Below are positions 26,640 through 34,278 of a stretch of 39,539 bases of DNA, in pieces. The stretch comes from Campylobacterales bacterium (GTDB lineage: Bacteria > Campylobacterota > Campylobacteria > Campylobacterales > QNZT01), in contig JAMONX010000067.1 in NCBI GenBank assembly GCA_027066435.1, forward strand, positions 1 through 39,539. Direction: 5' to 3'. A program made the position numbers and the translations under genes. Every line of letters begins with the position of its first letter. Within the stretch, counting starts at the first letter, position 1. The notes beneath the pieces were generated by a model. The model did no database searches. It worked only from the letters and a program-made list of their open reading frames with translations, and was not told where the DNA came from.

Positions 26640-27708
26640 TGATTACTTCTTTTTTAATATTTTTAGTGATATTTTTGAGTTTTTCATATTTTTCCAACTC
26701 ATATTTTTGTAAAATTTCTTTTATCTCATCTTTATCATTTTTAATTACTTTTGATATCTTAAGTGTTTTATGATATCTGTGTATTCCCATTTGAGCTTCA
26801 AAAATCTCTTTTTTATCTACAGATATGACCGCTGTATCAGAAGCTGGACGATTGAGCCTTATTATACTACCTTTTTCTAATGATAATAAATCTTTAACAT
26901 TAAGTGTAGTTTCACCTAATATTCCTTCATAAATGATGTCAGCTCTCTTTACAAGTTCTCTAAGTTCACTATTTCTACTCTTTTTTACACTAGTTTCACC
27001 AATCATGATATCTTTATTTGCTAACTTTGAGAGTATTGGTTCAAGATAGATTACAGGATAAGCTAAATTTATCATCCCACTTGTCTCTCCAATCGTAATC
27101 TCTAATACTATCATAATGACAATTTCATTTTGTGCAACAATTTGAATAACATTTGGGCTTGACTCTTTAGATTCAACTATAGGATAAAGTTCAGTTACTC
27201 CAGCCCATGCATCTTTTAATTTGCTCATAATAAGTCTTAAGATTGTCTCTAAAAGGTTGAGCTCAATATCAGATAGTTCTCTTTCACTATCATAGCTCTC
27301 ACCCTTACCACCAAGTAATCTATCAAGCATAGGAAATGCAATAGAAGGGTTTAATTCTAATACGGCACTTCCATCTAATGGTTTTAGGGAAAAGATATTA
27401 AAACTTGTAGGACTAGGAAGAGACATCAAAAACTCTCCATAAGTCATCTGATCAACGGATTGGAGTTGTATTTCAATAATCGAACGCATGACAGTTGATA
27501 TATGAGAAGCCAAATTTCGTGATAATTTATCATGAATACTTTTGATTGCACGAAGTTGCTCTTTTGAAACACGATTAGGTCTTTTAAAATCATAGAGCAT
27601 GATCTTTTCATCAGGCTCACTTGACTCTTCTAGTCTCTGTTCATCTTCTTCATCAACACTACCATCAAGAAGTGCATCAATCTCATTTTGACTTAATATA
27701 TCTGCCAT
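26632..27708 (-). CDS. fliM: Flagellar motor switch protein FliM
   Basis: C-ring protein that binds phosphorylated CheY and sets rotation direction. 358 residues. The N-terminal CheY-binding segment, ILSQNEIDALLDG (residues 4-16), is intact. The middle domain shows YDFKRPNRVSKEQLRA, the HISTVMRS block and a LLGGKG motif. The C-terminal SpoA domain includes TTLNVKDLLSLEKGSIIRL. It lies seven bases after fliA and overlaps fliY. Confidence 0.95.
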   Translation of the reverse strand: MADILSQNEIDALLDGSVDEEDEQRLEESSEPDEKIMLYDFKRPNRVSKEQLRAIKSIHDKLSRNLASHISTVMRSIIEIQLQSVDQMTYGEFLMSLPSPTSFNIFSLKPLDGSAVLELNPSIAFPMLDRLLGGKGESYDSERELSDIELNLLETILRLIMSKLKDAWAGVTELYPIVESKESSPNVIQIVAQNEIVIMIVLEITIGETSGMINLAYPVIYLEPILSKLANKDIMIGETSVKKSRNSELRELVKRADIIYEGILGETTLNVKDLLSLEKGSIIRLNRPASDTAVISVDKKEIFEAQMGIHRYHKTLKISKVIKNDKDEIKEILQKYELEKYEKLKNITKNIKKEVINE

Positions 27709-27715
27709 GTTTTAC

Positions 27716-28405
27716 CTAAACAGTTAATCTGTCTCTTATAAGTTTCATAAGCTTTTTATGAAGTTGTGAAATTCTTGATTCGCTAATTTCCAATATTTCA
27801 CTGATCTCTTTTAAGTTTAATTCCTCAAAATAGTAAAGTTGTATGATAATCTGTTCTCTATCACTTAGTGTTGTCAAAATCCCTTTAACCGCTTCAATAA
27901 GTTGCTCTTGTTCTACTCTCTCTTCAACACTATCTACTTGGTTTGTCATTATTTGCTCATTAAGGGGAACATTGTTTGCAATCTCTGCAGCTACTTTAGC
28001 ATCTCTGATTTTTGATAAACTTTCACCTAGTTTTTCTGCTAAAAATTTATCGGTTGGTTCACGGCTATGTTCTGTCAAATGTTTACTAGTCTCTGTGTCA
28101 ATTGCTTTTATTATTCTTCTGTTATTTCGACTAACTACATCTAAGCTTCTTAGGTGATCTAACATAGAGCCATAAACCCTCTTTTTTGCATAACCCCAAA
28201 ATGAGTCATTTTGACTAATGTCATATCTTCTTGAGAGTTTAACCATCTCTTCTATTCCAATTGCTATTAAATCATTAACATCAATTGATGAAGGCAATCT
28301 CTCTTTTAATCTAAATGACATAGCTCTAACCGCTGGTAAATACTGAATTACCATCTCATTTGTCTCTGTATATCTTCCTTTTTTCTCTAATACTTTACTG
28401 CTCAT
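27716..28405 (-). CDS. fliA: RNA polymerase sigma factor FliA (sigma-28)
   Basis: Directs RNA polymerase to late flagellar promoters. I choose the ATG at 28405 (MSSKVLEKKGRYTETNEMVI), which gives 229 residues and an 11-base overlap with the upstream gene; an upstream in-frame codon at 28444 would overlap 50 bases. Region 2 is visible in LPAVRAMSFRLKERLPSSIDVNDLIAIG and DSFWGYAKKRVYGSMLDHLR, and region 4 in LSDREQIIIQLYYFEELNLKEI followed by SESRISQLHKKLM. Its downstream neighbours are fliM and fliY. The nearest promoter is the sigma-54-type site at 28821-28836. Confidence 0.93.
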   Translation of the reverse strand: MSSKVLEKKGRYTETNEMVIQYLPAVRAMSFRLKERLPSSIDVNDLIAIGIEEMVKLSRRYDISQNDSFWGYAKKRVYGSMLDHLRSLDVVSRNNRRIIKAIDTETSKHLTEHSREPTDKFLAEKLGESLSKIRDAKVAAEIANNVPLNEQIMTNQVDSVEERVEQEQLIEAVKGILTTLSDREQIIIQLYYFEELNLKEISEILEISESRISQLHKKLMKLIRDRLTV

Positions 28406-28730
28406 CAACCCTAATCTCCTTCTTTTTATATCCGTCGTTCTCATAAATGCTTTTCAAAATAGCTGTAATTAACTCTTCTCGCTTTTTAATTTCAGCTATT
28501 TGACTGTTTACCGATGTTTCATACTCATGTTTGTCAAAATACTTATCTTCAGCCTCTTTTGCGGAGAGAAAAAAGATTAAGACAATATGAATAAATAGAT
28601 AGAAAAAAAGTGTAATCGCTAAGGTGGAAAATAGAAATCCAGATGCAGTATCAATTTTTACCATAGAAAAAATTATCCCAATGAAAAAACCACAAATTAT
28701 AAAAAATGCGACATAATTTTCACTTCTCAA
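28395..28730 (-). CDS. Small membrane protein in the flagellar operon (Cj0062c-like position)
   Basis: 111 residues from a TTG start preceded by AGGAAGAGAT. Two hydrophobic segments (about residues 7-24 and 29-54) are followed by a charged cytoplasmic tail with a short coiled-coil-like part (SQIAEIKKREELITAILKSI). It holds the place occupied by Cj0062c between flhG and fliA in C. jejuni, a putative membrane protein without known function. In this genome the accessory island separates it from flhG. It overlaps fliA by 11 bases. Confidence 0.75.
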   Translation of the reverse strand: MRSENYVAFFIICGFFIGIIFSMVKIDTASGFLFSTLAITLFFYLFIHIVLIFFLSAKEAEDKYFDKHEYETSVNSQIAEIKKREELITAILKSIYENDGYKKKEIRVDEQ

Positions 28731-28820
28731 ATCTCTTCCTTTTCGTAAAATATTAAATATTACTAAAAGTTGACTATTAAACGCCTTAGGGAAACTTCAC
28801 AACCTCTCTATAGGTCTATA

Positions 28821-28836
28821 AGCAAGTAGTGTGCCA
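28821..28836 (-). promoter_or_regulatory. Sigma-54 (RpoN) promoter, -24/-12 elements
   Basis: The minus strand reads TGGCACACTACTTGCT: TGGCAC, five bases, TTGCT. This matches the consensus TGGCAC-N5-TTGCW exactly. The predicted start of transcription is near 28811, about 80 bases before the TTG of the small membrane protein. The predicted transcript covers the small membrane protein, fliA, fliM and fliY. The remainder of 28731-28975 contains no convincing gene. Confidence 0.75.
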
Positions 28837-28975
28837 ATTTTTTATTGACATAAATCAAATGAATATTGTTATTTCTATTATCTGTTTTGATCTCTTCTAT
28901 GGCTTGCTAAAACATTCAGGTGTCATAGGTATAAAGACTATGAACTAAATTTATTTGAGAAGTGCATTTGTTATT

Positions 28976-29014
28976 TTATATATTTGAGATAGTTTCTAAT
29001 TGCTTTTTAGACAT
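28976..29014 (-). pseudogene. Possible truncated HepT-like toxin start
   Basis: An ATG overlapping the end of the nucleotidyltransferase gene opens MSKKQLETISNI and stops after 12 codons. HepT/DUF86 toxins usually follow MNT antitoxin genes with just such an overlap, so this may be the stub of a lost partner. The stub is too short for proof. Confidence 0.3.
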
Positions 29015-29330
29015 AAATCACCTCTTTTGGAATATCACTCTTTTTTAAACCTGAAATATCACAGATATCTACCCTAATACCACCAAATCTATTAGATATA
29101 CTCTCTCTAATCTCTTGAAGTCTTGAAAATGCTCTAAAAGCTGGATAGTTTTTCAAAAAAAGTTCATCAGTCTCAATCAATATATCTATATCACTACCAA
29201 AAGATGCATCACCTCTTGCAAACGAACCAAAAAGACCAAGCTTTTTAATACCCTCTTTTTTTAATGCAGTCTTAATCTCTTTTAGATACTCCAAAACATT
29301 GTCTTTGCTTATAAAGTCAGTGATTTGCAT
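29007..29330 (-). CDS. MNT-type nucleotidyltransferase domain protein (orphan antitoxin)
   Basis: 107 residues of the minimal nucleotidyltransferase family. The catalytic motif GSFARGDASFGSDID lies at residues 35-49 (G-S-x10-D-x-D), followed by the third acidic residue in VDICD near residue 95. Family members adenylylate a HepT (HEPN) toxin and so neutralise it. Here the downstream HepT gene is missing or reduced to a 12-codon stub, so the protein looks orphaned. It is part of the accessory block inside the flagellar operon. Confidence 0.85.
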   Translation of the reverse strand: MQITDFISKDNVLEYLKEIKTALKKEGIKKLGLFGSFARGDASFGSDIDILIETDELFLKNYPAFRAFSRLQEIRESISNRFGGIRVDICDISGLKKSDIPKEVIYV

Positions 29331-29372
29331 AAAAGTGACCTTTTTTGTTTAAATTATACCATGAGTTTGAAA

Positions 29373-29419
29373 AACCTCAAAACCAGTAAACTGCATCTAT
29401 TTCAAAAGGTTGTGACTCA
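29373..29419 (-). repeat. Imperfect 47-bp direct repeat, copy A
   Basis: Matches 30404-30450 at 44 of 47 bases by eye. On the minus strand it encodes SQPFEIDAVYWF and a stop, a second copy of the C-terminus of the DUF5615-like gene at 30408-30599. No open reading frame leads into this copy, so it is a gene fragment. The gap 29331-29479 otherwise holds nothing recognisable. Confidence 0.85.
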
Positions 29420-29479
29420 TCACATATACCTTTATTTCTACCACTAGTACCGTTCCCACTAAGTATCACCTAGTTTTGT

Positions 29480-29971
29480 TTATTTTACATCCTTTAAAAT
29501 CATATCTAGTAGTTTCTTACTCACTCGAAAATCTGATTGTTCTAACCTCTCTAGTAGTAATAAAACTCTTTTTTTTGATATCTTTTTAGTATCATAGAGT
29601 GCTTTTATAATACCTATTAGTCCTATTATCTCTATATCCATATTTTTGGCTACACTTCTGCCTTTTTTTTCATCTATGATTAGAGGAAGTTTTAGTTCTA
29701 TTGCTAGTGTTATTGCGGCTGATTCTCCACTATCTAGGTTGATTTTTAGTTTATTATAGAGATTTTTGTTGTTTACTTTTTGTATTACAATAATTTTGGT
29801 TTTGATTTTTTGATCCAAAAATTTTTTTGCATTATCAAAAATACTCACTTCATCATAAACCTCTTTTGGAACTATTATTTTTGTTGCAAACTCCTCAAGT
29901 AGCAAAAACGACTCTATATTTATCAGTGTTATAAGTGCAGTTGCATCTGAGATGATTAGTTGTTTAGCCAT
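29480..29971 (-). CDS. DUF3368-type PIN-domain toxin
   Basis: 163 residues. The PIN nuclease acidic residues are present: Asp9 in ISDATALI, Asp80/Glu83 in LDSGESAAITLA and Asp100 in LIIDEKKGR, followed by IEIIGLIGII, a layout typical of DUF3368. Such proteins are thought to be RNases of type II toxin-antitoxin pairs. The start overlaps the antitoxin stop by 16 bases, supporting a coupled pair. The gene appears intact. Confidence 0.85.
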   Translation of the reverse strand: MAKQLIISDATALITLINIESFLLLEEFATKIIVPKEVYDEVSIFDNAKKFLDQKIKTKIIVIQKVNNKNLYNKLKINLDSGESAAITLAIELKLPLIIDEKKGRSVAKNMDIEIIGLIGIIKALYDTKKISKKRVLLLLERLEQSDFRVSKKLLDMILKDVK

Positions 29972-30294
29972 TTTTCTACTATTTTTGCTTCATCATCCAG
30001 CTCTTTTTGAGTATATTCAACCCAATCGATTTTTAAATCGTTTAGAAGTTTCATCGCTTCAGATTTGGAGATTTGTAGTATCTCTGCCATCTTTCCCATA
30101 GAGATAGCACCACTTTTATAAAGCTCCAAAGCAACAGCTTTTTTAATGCCTATAGATAAAATATTTTCATTTAGAGGTAGTGTGATACCTATTGGTTTGC
30201 CATGCTTTGTTACAAATACAAGCTCATTATTTTCAAGATGTTTTGTCAAATCTGATGGATTGTTTTTAAGATCTCTGATAGCCATAGTCTGCAC
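29956..30294 (-). CDS. Antitoxin with Phd-like N-terminus and UPF0175-type helix-turn-helix
   Basis: About 112 residues. The first 45 or so (MAIRDLKNNPSDLTKHLEN, then ELVFVTKHGKPIGITLPL) look like Phd/YefM antitoxins. The following part (KKAVALELYKSGAISMGKMAE, then ILQISKSEAMKLLNDLKI) is a UPF0175-type helix-turn-helix. I prefer the GTG at 30294, five bases after AGGAG; an ATG at 30285 and a GTG at 30300 are alternatives. It precedes and overlaps the DUF3368 toxin, as UPF0175 antitoxins usually do. It should bind both its toxin and its own promoter. Confidence 0.8.
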   Translation of the reverse strand: MQTMAIRDLKNNPSDLTKHLENNELVFVTKHGKPIGITLPLNENILSIGIKKAVALELYKSGAISMGKMAEILQISKSEAMKLLNDLKIDWVEYTQKELDDEAKIVEKWLNN

Positions 30295-30326
30295 TTCCAC
30301 TCCTTTTTACTACATTTTGTAGGTAT

Positions 30327-30332
30327 ATTATA
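30327..30332 (-). promoter_or_regulatory. Predicted -10 box for the UPF0175/DUF3368 pair
   Basis: The minus strand reads TATAAT 32 bases before the GTG at 30294, followed by AAAAAGGAG. This implies the pair is expressed from its own promoter and not only by read-through from flhF-flhG. Confidence 0.5.
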
Positions 30333-30403
30333 CTAAAGTTTAACAATTTTTCATAGCATTTGAGCTAGTTATTTTCTTTAAAATTTCTTAATATTTTAGC
30401 ATA

Positions 30404-30450
30404 AACCTCAAAACCAGTAAATTGCATCTAGTTCAAAAGGTTGTGGCTCA
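30404..30450 (-). repeat. Imperfect 47-bp direct repeat, copy B
   Basis: Partner of 29373-29419. This copy forms the 3' end of the DUF5615-like gene (PQPFELDAIYWF and stop). The two copies bracket the UPF0175/DUF3368 pair in the same orientation. Confidence 0.85.
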
Positions 30451-30599
30451 CTTTTAAAAGTTCTTTGGTTAGTTTTATATTTTGTATCGATATTGTCAGA
30501 GTACCATCCTAAACCTATTTGAGGAAGAGTCCATACTTCATCTTGTGTAAAAAACTGAGTTAGCTTTTTTGGCAGACACTCATCTATGATAATTTTCAC
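30408..30599 (-). pseudogene. DUF5615 PIN-like toxin, internally deleted
   Basis: 63 residues from a GTG start. MKIIIDECLPKKLTQFF is the standard opening of DUF5615 PIN-like proteins, normally about 110-120 residues long. After VWTLPQIGLGWYSDN the central part with the remaining acidic residues is missing, and the sequence passes into a short C-terminus ending DAIYWF. It is probably a non-functional remnant, although the frame is open. An antitoxin tail lies directly upstream. Confidence 0.7.
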
Positions 30600-30601
30600 A
30601 A

Positions 30602-30658
30602 TTAGGCAGCTTGGTTTTTCTCTATAAATACTTCAGCACTTTGCAAAACATGTTGTAC
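30602..30658 (-). pseudogene. C-terminal remnant of an antitoxin-like gene
   Basis: In one minus-strand frame, VQHVLQSAEVFIEKNQAA ends in TAA two bases before the DUF5615-like start. DUF5615 genes are usually preceded by a DUF433-type antitoxin, so this is plausibly its tail. A stop codon lies immediately upstream of the readable part. Confidence 0.4.
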
Positions 30659-30712
30659 TTATTCAAAAGAAACCGTTAAGCACTTCTTTTTTACTCTCTA
30701 CAAATGAGATAG

Positions 30713-31534
30713 TTAAAAGTTGTCAATAACTCTTTTGATAAAGAGTTTAAAGCTATTTTTTGTTTTCTTAGGAGGGGCTTGGTTTTCTAATTGTAAAATG
30801 AGATTATCAACTATTTCACTTAAGTGAAAGGAGGAGAGAGAGCTTGGAGTTGTTTTTGTAAAAAGTTGACGAAATTTTATACTTTTTGATATATTTTTAG
30901 ATGTTTCTATATGACCTAGATAATTTAAGGAAAATGGAGTCTCTATATTGTTTTTAGCAACTTTTCTAATATTTTCATATATAACTTTTCCCTCTTTCTC
31001 ATTTTCAGTCATATTTACAATGAGATTTAAGTTTTTATTTATAGTAGAGGTGATTTTGATAAGAGTATATGCATCTGTAATAGCAAGGGGATTTGAAGTA
31101 GTAACGATAATTATCTCGTCTGCACATTGTAAAAATATTTTAGTAAAATTTCCTATACCGCTACTTGTATCGATGATAAGATAATCAAGTTTATCTAAAA
31201 ATGAAGACTTTTTTAATAAAGCCTCTTGTATCACTTTAGGCTCATATTGTAAAATCTCATCACCACTTTCACTTGGTATAAGAGTAAGATTATTATCAAT
31301 TGTGATTTTGATATCTTCAAGCGTGCATTCACCCTTTAGTACATTTAAAAAGTTGTTTTTTGATTTTACATTAAATATGATGTCAAGATTAGAGAGACCG
31401 ATATCTCCATCAAATATACCAACTTTGTACCCCTTATCAGCCAAGAGAAAAGAGATGTTTGCAGAAATCATACTCTTGCCAACTCCACCTTTTCCACTTG
31501 CGATTGCTATAACCTTTGTTTTTTGGTCAATCAA
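30713..31534 (-). CDS. flhG: Flagellar number regulator FlhG (MinD/ParA-like ATPase, YlxH)
   Basis: Limits flagellar number by acting on FlhF and the assembling motor. 273 residues. The deviant Walker A GKGGVGKS lies at residues 14-21, followed by VGIFDGDIGLSNLDI and the Walker B-like YLIIDTSSGIG (about 137-147). The start is a TTG that shares TTGA with the flhF stop, and an in-frame TAG lies directly before it, so the protein has only 13 residues before the P-loop. The downstream neighbour should be the small membrane protein, but the accessory island intervenes. Confidence 0.92.
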   Translation of the reverse strand: MIDQKTKVIAIASGKGGVGKSMISANISFLLADKGYKVGIFDGDIGLSNLDIIFNVKSKNNFLNVLKGECTLEDIKITIDNNLTLIPSESGDEILQYEPKVIQEALLKKSSFLDKLDYLIIDTSSGIGNFTKIFLQCADEIIIVTTSNPLAITDAYTLIKITSTINKNLNLIVNMTENEKEGKVIYENIRKVAKNNIETPFSLNYLGHIETSKNISKSIKFRQLFTKTTPSSLSSFHLSEIVDNLILQLENQAPPKKTKNSFKLFIKRVIDNF

Positions 31535-32781
31535 CTATAAGCCTTTGAAGCAAATCCTTCAAGCAGACACTTAACCAAAAAATCTCCCGTAGCTACCTCT
31601 ATATCGTCGGGAACTTCTTGACCAGTTGAAAAGTAGCTTGTAGGTTTTTTACTTTCATAAATCAAAGAAAATATATTTCCAAAACTTCTAGTTTCATCAA
31701 GTTTAGTCACTATCAATGTGTCAATATCTAAAAATGAGAAACTTTTATATGCATCTTTTAGATCTTCAATCTTAGAGGATGCAGAGAGTACTAAATTAAC
31801 ATCAATTTGTCTATCAGTATGCTTTATAAAGTTTGCAATTTTTAGAATCTTCTTTTTGTCATAAGGGGAACTTCCAACAGTATCAATCAAAATCAAATCA
31901 CAATGTCTCAAATTTTCTAATGCTCTCTCAAAGTCAATAGTATCAAGAACATCTTCGATAGGTAGTTTCATCATCTTTGCATATTGGAAAAGTTGTTCTA
32001 ATGCACCAATTCTATAAGTGTCGAGGGTTATAATTCCAACTTTGTTTTTATATTTCAAAAAGGAGTATCTAGCGGCTATTTTTGCTAAAGTTGTTGTTTT
32101 TCCAACTCCTGTAGGTCCTACGAGCATCATAATTTTCTTTTCACCGTGAGATATCTCTTTTTCCACTCGTGAAGGAACCATCTTTTTTAAAAGTACATGA
32201 AAATATCTTTTGATAGTTTGTGAATTGTTTTTCATATATGGAGGCATTAGCTCAATAGTTTGGCTCATAATTTCATCTAAATGTTTAGTCTCAATTCCAC
32301 TCTCTTTAGAAGCTCTATAAATCTCAGCAAATTCAGGAGGTATGGAGAGCTTTTTAGCAGATTCATTTTCATTCCAAAGCATATTTTGAAGTATTTTTAT
32401 CTTATCGCTTAGTGAGCCTATATCATCTTTTATCTGTTTAAATTCATCATTTTTTATCTCTAAGCCTACTTTTTCAAAACTACCTTTTTTACTTGTCGCT
32501 TCTAATGGTTGGGTTAATTTTTCAAGCTTTGATAATTGTGAAGCAGTTTGTGAAATATTATCAAGTATCTCTTCATCAAAAATAGCTTTTGGACTAGATC
32601 TTTCTTTTTTTAACACCACTCTATCTTCAACAGCAACTACAAGCTCATAAAGGCTCTCTTGTGTGAGGGATTTTTTGCGAATCTGTTTTGTACTCACAAC
32701 TAATGCATCTCTGCCACAACTTCTTTGTGCTTTTTTTAGTGCTTCAGATGGAGTTTGTGCGGTAAATGTAAATAATTTCAT
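31531..32781 (-). CDS. flhF: Flagellar positioning GTPase FlhF
   Basis: SRP-type GTPase that sets the place of flagellar assembly at the pole; in this phylum it is also needed for sigma-54 flagellar gene expression. 416 residues. A basic N-terminal region (B domain, residues 1-130) is followed by an N domain and the G domain with VGPTGVGKTTTLAKIAARYS (221-240), ITLDTYRIGALEQL, LILIDTVGSSPYD and VTKLDET. It begins with a four-base overlap with folK and ends overlapping flhG. Confidence 0.95.
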   Translation of the reverse strand: MKLFTFTAQTPSEALKKAQRSCGRDALVVSTKQIRKKSLTQESLYELVVAVEDRVVLKKERSSPKAIFDEEILDNISQTASQLSKLEKLTQPLEATSKKGSFEKVGLEIKNDEFKQIKDDIGSLSDKIKILQNMLWNENESAKKLSIPPEFAEIYRASKESGIETKHLDEIMSQTIELMPPYMKNNSQTIKRYFHVLLKKMVPSRVEKEISHGEKKIMMLVGPTGVGKTTTLAKIAARYSFLKYKNKVGIITLDTYRIGALEQLFQYAKMMKLPIEDVLDTIDFERALENLRHCDLILIDTVGSSPYDKKKILKIANFIKHTDRQIDVNLVLSASSKIEDLKDAYKSFSFLDIDTLIVTKLDETRSFGNIFSLIYESKKPTSYFSTGQEVPDDIEVATGDFLVKCLLEGFASKAYS

Positions 32782-33248
32782 CTTTGAACTCTTTTTGCGA
32801 GATATGCCAATGGTATCAACACCGATTCTCTTTTTTGATAGTGAGGATGAGGAATAACCAAATTCTCTCTATTTATGGTTATTTTATCAAAAAATATTAT
32901 ATCAATGTCTAAAGTTCTTGGACTATTTTTAAAACTTCTATCTCTCTTAAAAAATTGCTCAACTCTTAGTACAAACTTAAGTAAATTGTTTGGATTTAGA
33001 TCTGTTTTTACGATTATCACAGCGTTATAAAAATCTTTCTGTTTTGTATAACCAAAAGGTGGGTTTCTTAAAATCGGAGAAGTGTAAAGTATATCAACAA
33101 CATTTGATTTTGAGAGGTAGATAAAAAGTTTTTGAAACCTTCTTCTTGTATTTTTTATATTTCCACCAATTCCAAGTGTTGCAAGATGAGCCTTTTTTGA
33201 TTTTTTTGGGGTTGTGAAAGGATAGTTTTTGTCAAAATGGAGTTTCAT
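32778..33248 (-). CDS. folK: 2-amino-4-hydroxy-6-hydroxymethyldihydropteridine pyrophosphokinase FolK
   Basis: Transfers pyrophosphate from ATP to the pterin in folate synthesis. About 156 residues from the ATG at 33248, four bases after the upstream stop; a start at 33272 would overlap the peptidase by 20 bases. Conserved blocks are ATLGIGGNIKNTRRRF, LYTSPILRNPPFGYTKQKDFYNAV, RDRSFKNSPRTLDIDIIFFD and IPHPHYQKRESVLIPLA. The N-terminal extension before the first strand is typical of Campylobacterota FolK. Confidence 0.93.
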   Translation of the reverse strand: MKLHFDKNYPFTTPKKSKKAHLATLGIGGNIKNTRRRFQKLFIYLSKSNVVDILYTSPILRNPPFGYTKQKDFYNAVIIVKTDLNPNNLLKFVLRVEQFFKRDRSFKNSPRTLDIDIIFFDKITINRENLVIPHPHYQKRESVLIPLAYLAKRVQR

Positions 33249-33252
33249 ATCA

Positions 33253-34278
33253 TTACAATATTTCCACTCCATCTCCTGTAACTCTTATCGTATCTTCTAT
33301 TCTAACACCAAATTCATTTGGCAGATAGATACCAGGTTCTATCGTAAAGACCATATTTTCTTCTATAACCATAGAAGATTTTTTTGATATCACAGGAAGT
33401 TCATGGATATCAAGTCCTACACCATGTCCTGTTGAGTGTACAAAAAACTCTCCAAATCCAGCTTTTTCGATAACATCTCTTCCTACTTTATCAATCTCAT
33501 TTGCTTTTACTCCTGGTTTTACAGCTTTTATTGAAGCCTCTTGTGCTTTTAAAACTGTATCATAAATTTTTTGCATCTTGAGATTTTTAAATTTTTGTAC
33601 TTTTTCAAAATTTAATTTTGACGTAAATTGTGCAGTTCTTGTACGGTCAGAACAAAATCGTTTATATTTCAATCCTGCATCTACAAGTAAAAGTTCATCA
33701 ACTTCTAACAATTTCTCTCCTGCATATGCATGAGGTTTAGCAGCATTTTCACCAACTGCGGTTATAGGGTGAAAACTAAGGTCATATTTACCATTTGAAC
33801 TAAGTTCTCTAACAGCTTCAAAGTTGATATATTGTTCACTCTTTTTTGCTCCACAGTTTTGCAAATATTTTGCATATCTATCAAAAGCTTCACTTCCAAG
33901 TTTTGCTGCAATTTTTAATAACTCTATCTCTTCTTGGCTTTTGATAATTCGTTTTTTTTGTGAAAAATTTGGAGAAGCTTTAAATGTTACTCCAACAGTT
34001 TTTTTGAGTTTTTCAAAATCAGCAACTGTGAAATTTTTTGGATCAAAAAAGATTTTTTTAACAGAAGATTTCTTTAGTATCTTTTTGGCTTCAATATATA
34101 AATCCCTTGGAGCTTCGATAACTTCCGCATTTTTTACGCTCTCTTTTGCTTCAACAGTATAACGAGGGTCGGTTATAAAAAATGCTTCACTCCCTAGTTT
34201 TATAAAGAGTACATTATCACATGAAAAGCCGCATTCGTGATATACGGCATTTTCATCTTTAAGGATATAGTTTATCAC
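33253..34278 (-). CDS. pepQ: M24 family aminopeptidase P / Xaa-Pro peptidase
   Basis: Cytoplasmic metallopeptidase acting on peptides with proline in the second position. 341 residues. The N-terminal creatinase-like domain (1-110) precedes the pita-bread domain with the dimetal ligands: two Asp in [17 protein letters not shown], His in [13 protein letters not shown], Glu in [10 protein letters not shown] and Glu in GVRIEDTI. It lies between folK and aroQ and overlaps aroQ by four bases. Whether it is a dipeptidase (PepQ) or an aminopeptidase P (PepP) is not resolved, so the symbol is tentative. Confidence 0.88.
   Translation of the reverse strand: MINYILKDENAVYHECGFSCDNVLFIKLGSEAFFITDPRYTVEAKESVKNAEVIEAPRDLYIEAKKILKKSSVKKIFFDPKNFTVADFEKLKKTVGVTFKASPNFSQKKRIIKSQEEIELLKIAAKLGSEAFDRYAKYLQNCGAKKSEQYINFEAVRELSSNGKYDLSFHPITAVGENAAKPHAYAGEKLLEVDELLLVDAGLKYKRFCSDRTRTAQFTSKLNFEKVQKFKNLKMQKIYDTVLKAQEASIKAVKPGVKANEIDKVGRDVIEKAGFGEFFVHSTGHGVGLDIHELPVISKKSSMVIEENMVFTIEPGIYLPNEFGVRIEDTIRVTGDGVEIL

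Noticed and set aside
27843-28157. Plus-strand open frame opposite fliA
   Set aside because: Serine/leucine-rich antisense shadow of conserved sigma-factor sequence.
28810-28915. Minus-strand stretch readable as QAIEEIKTDNRNNNIHLIYV and onward, considered as a gene remnant
   Set aside because: It is broken by stops on both sides, matches no family I know and overlaps the sigma-54 site, which explains the region better.
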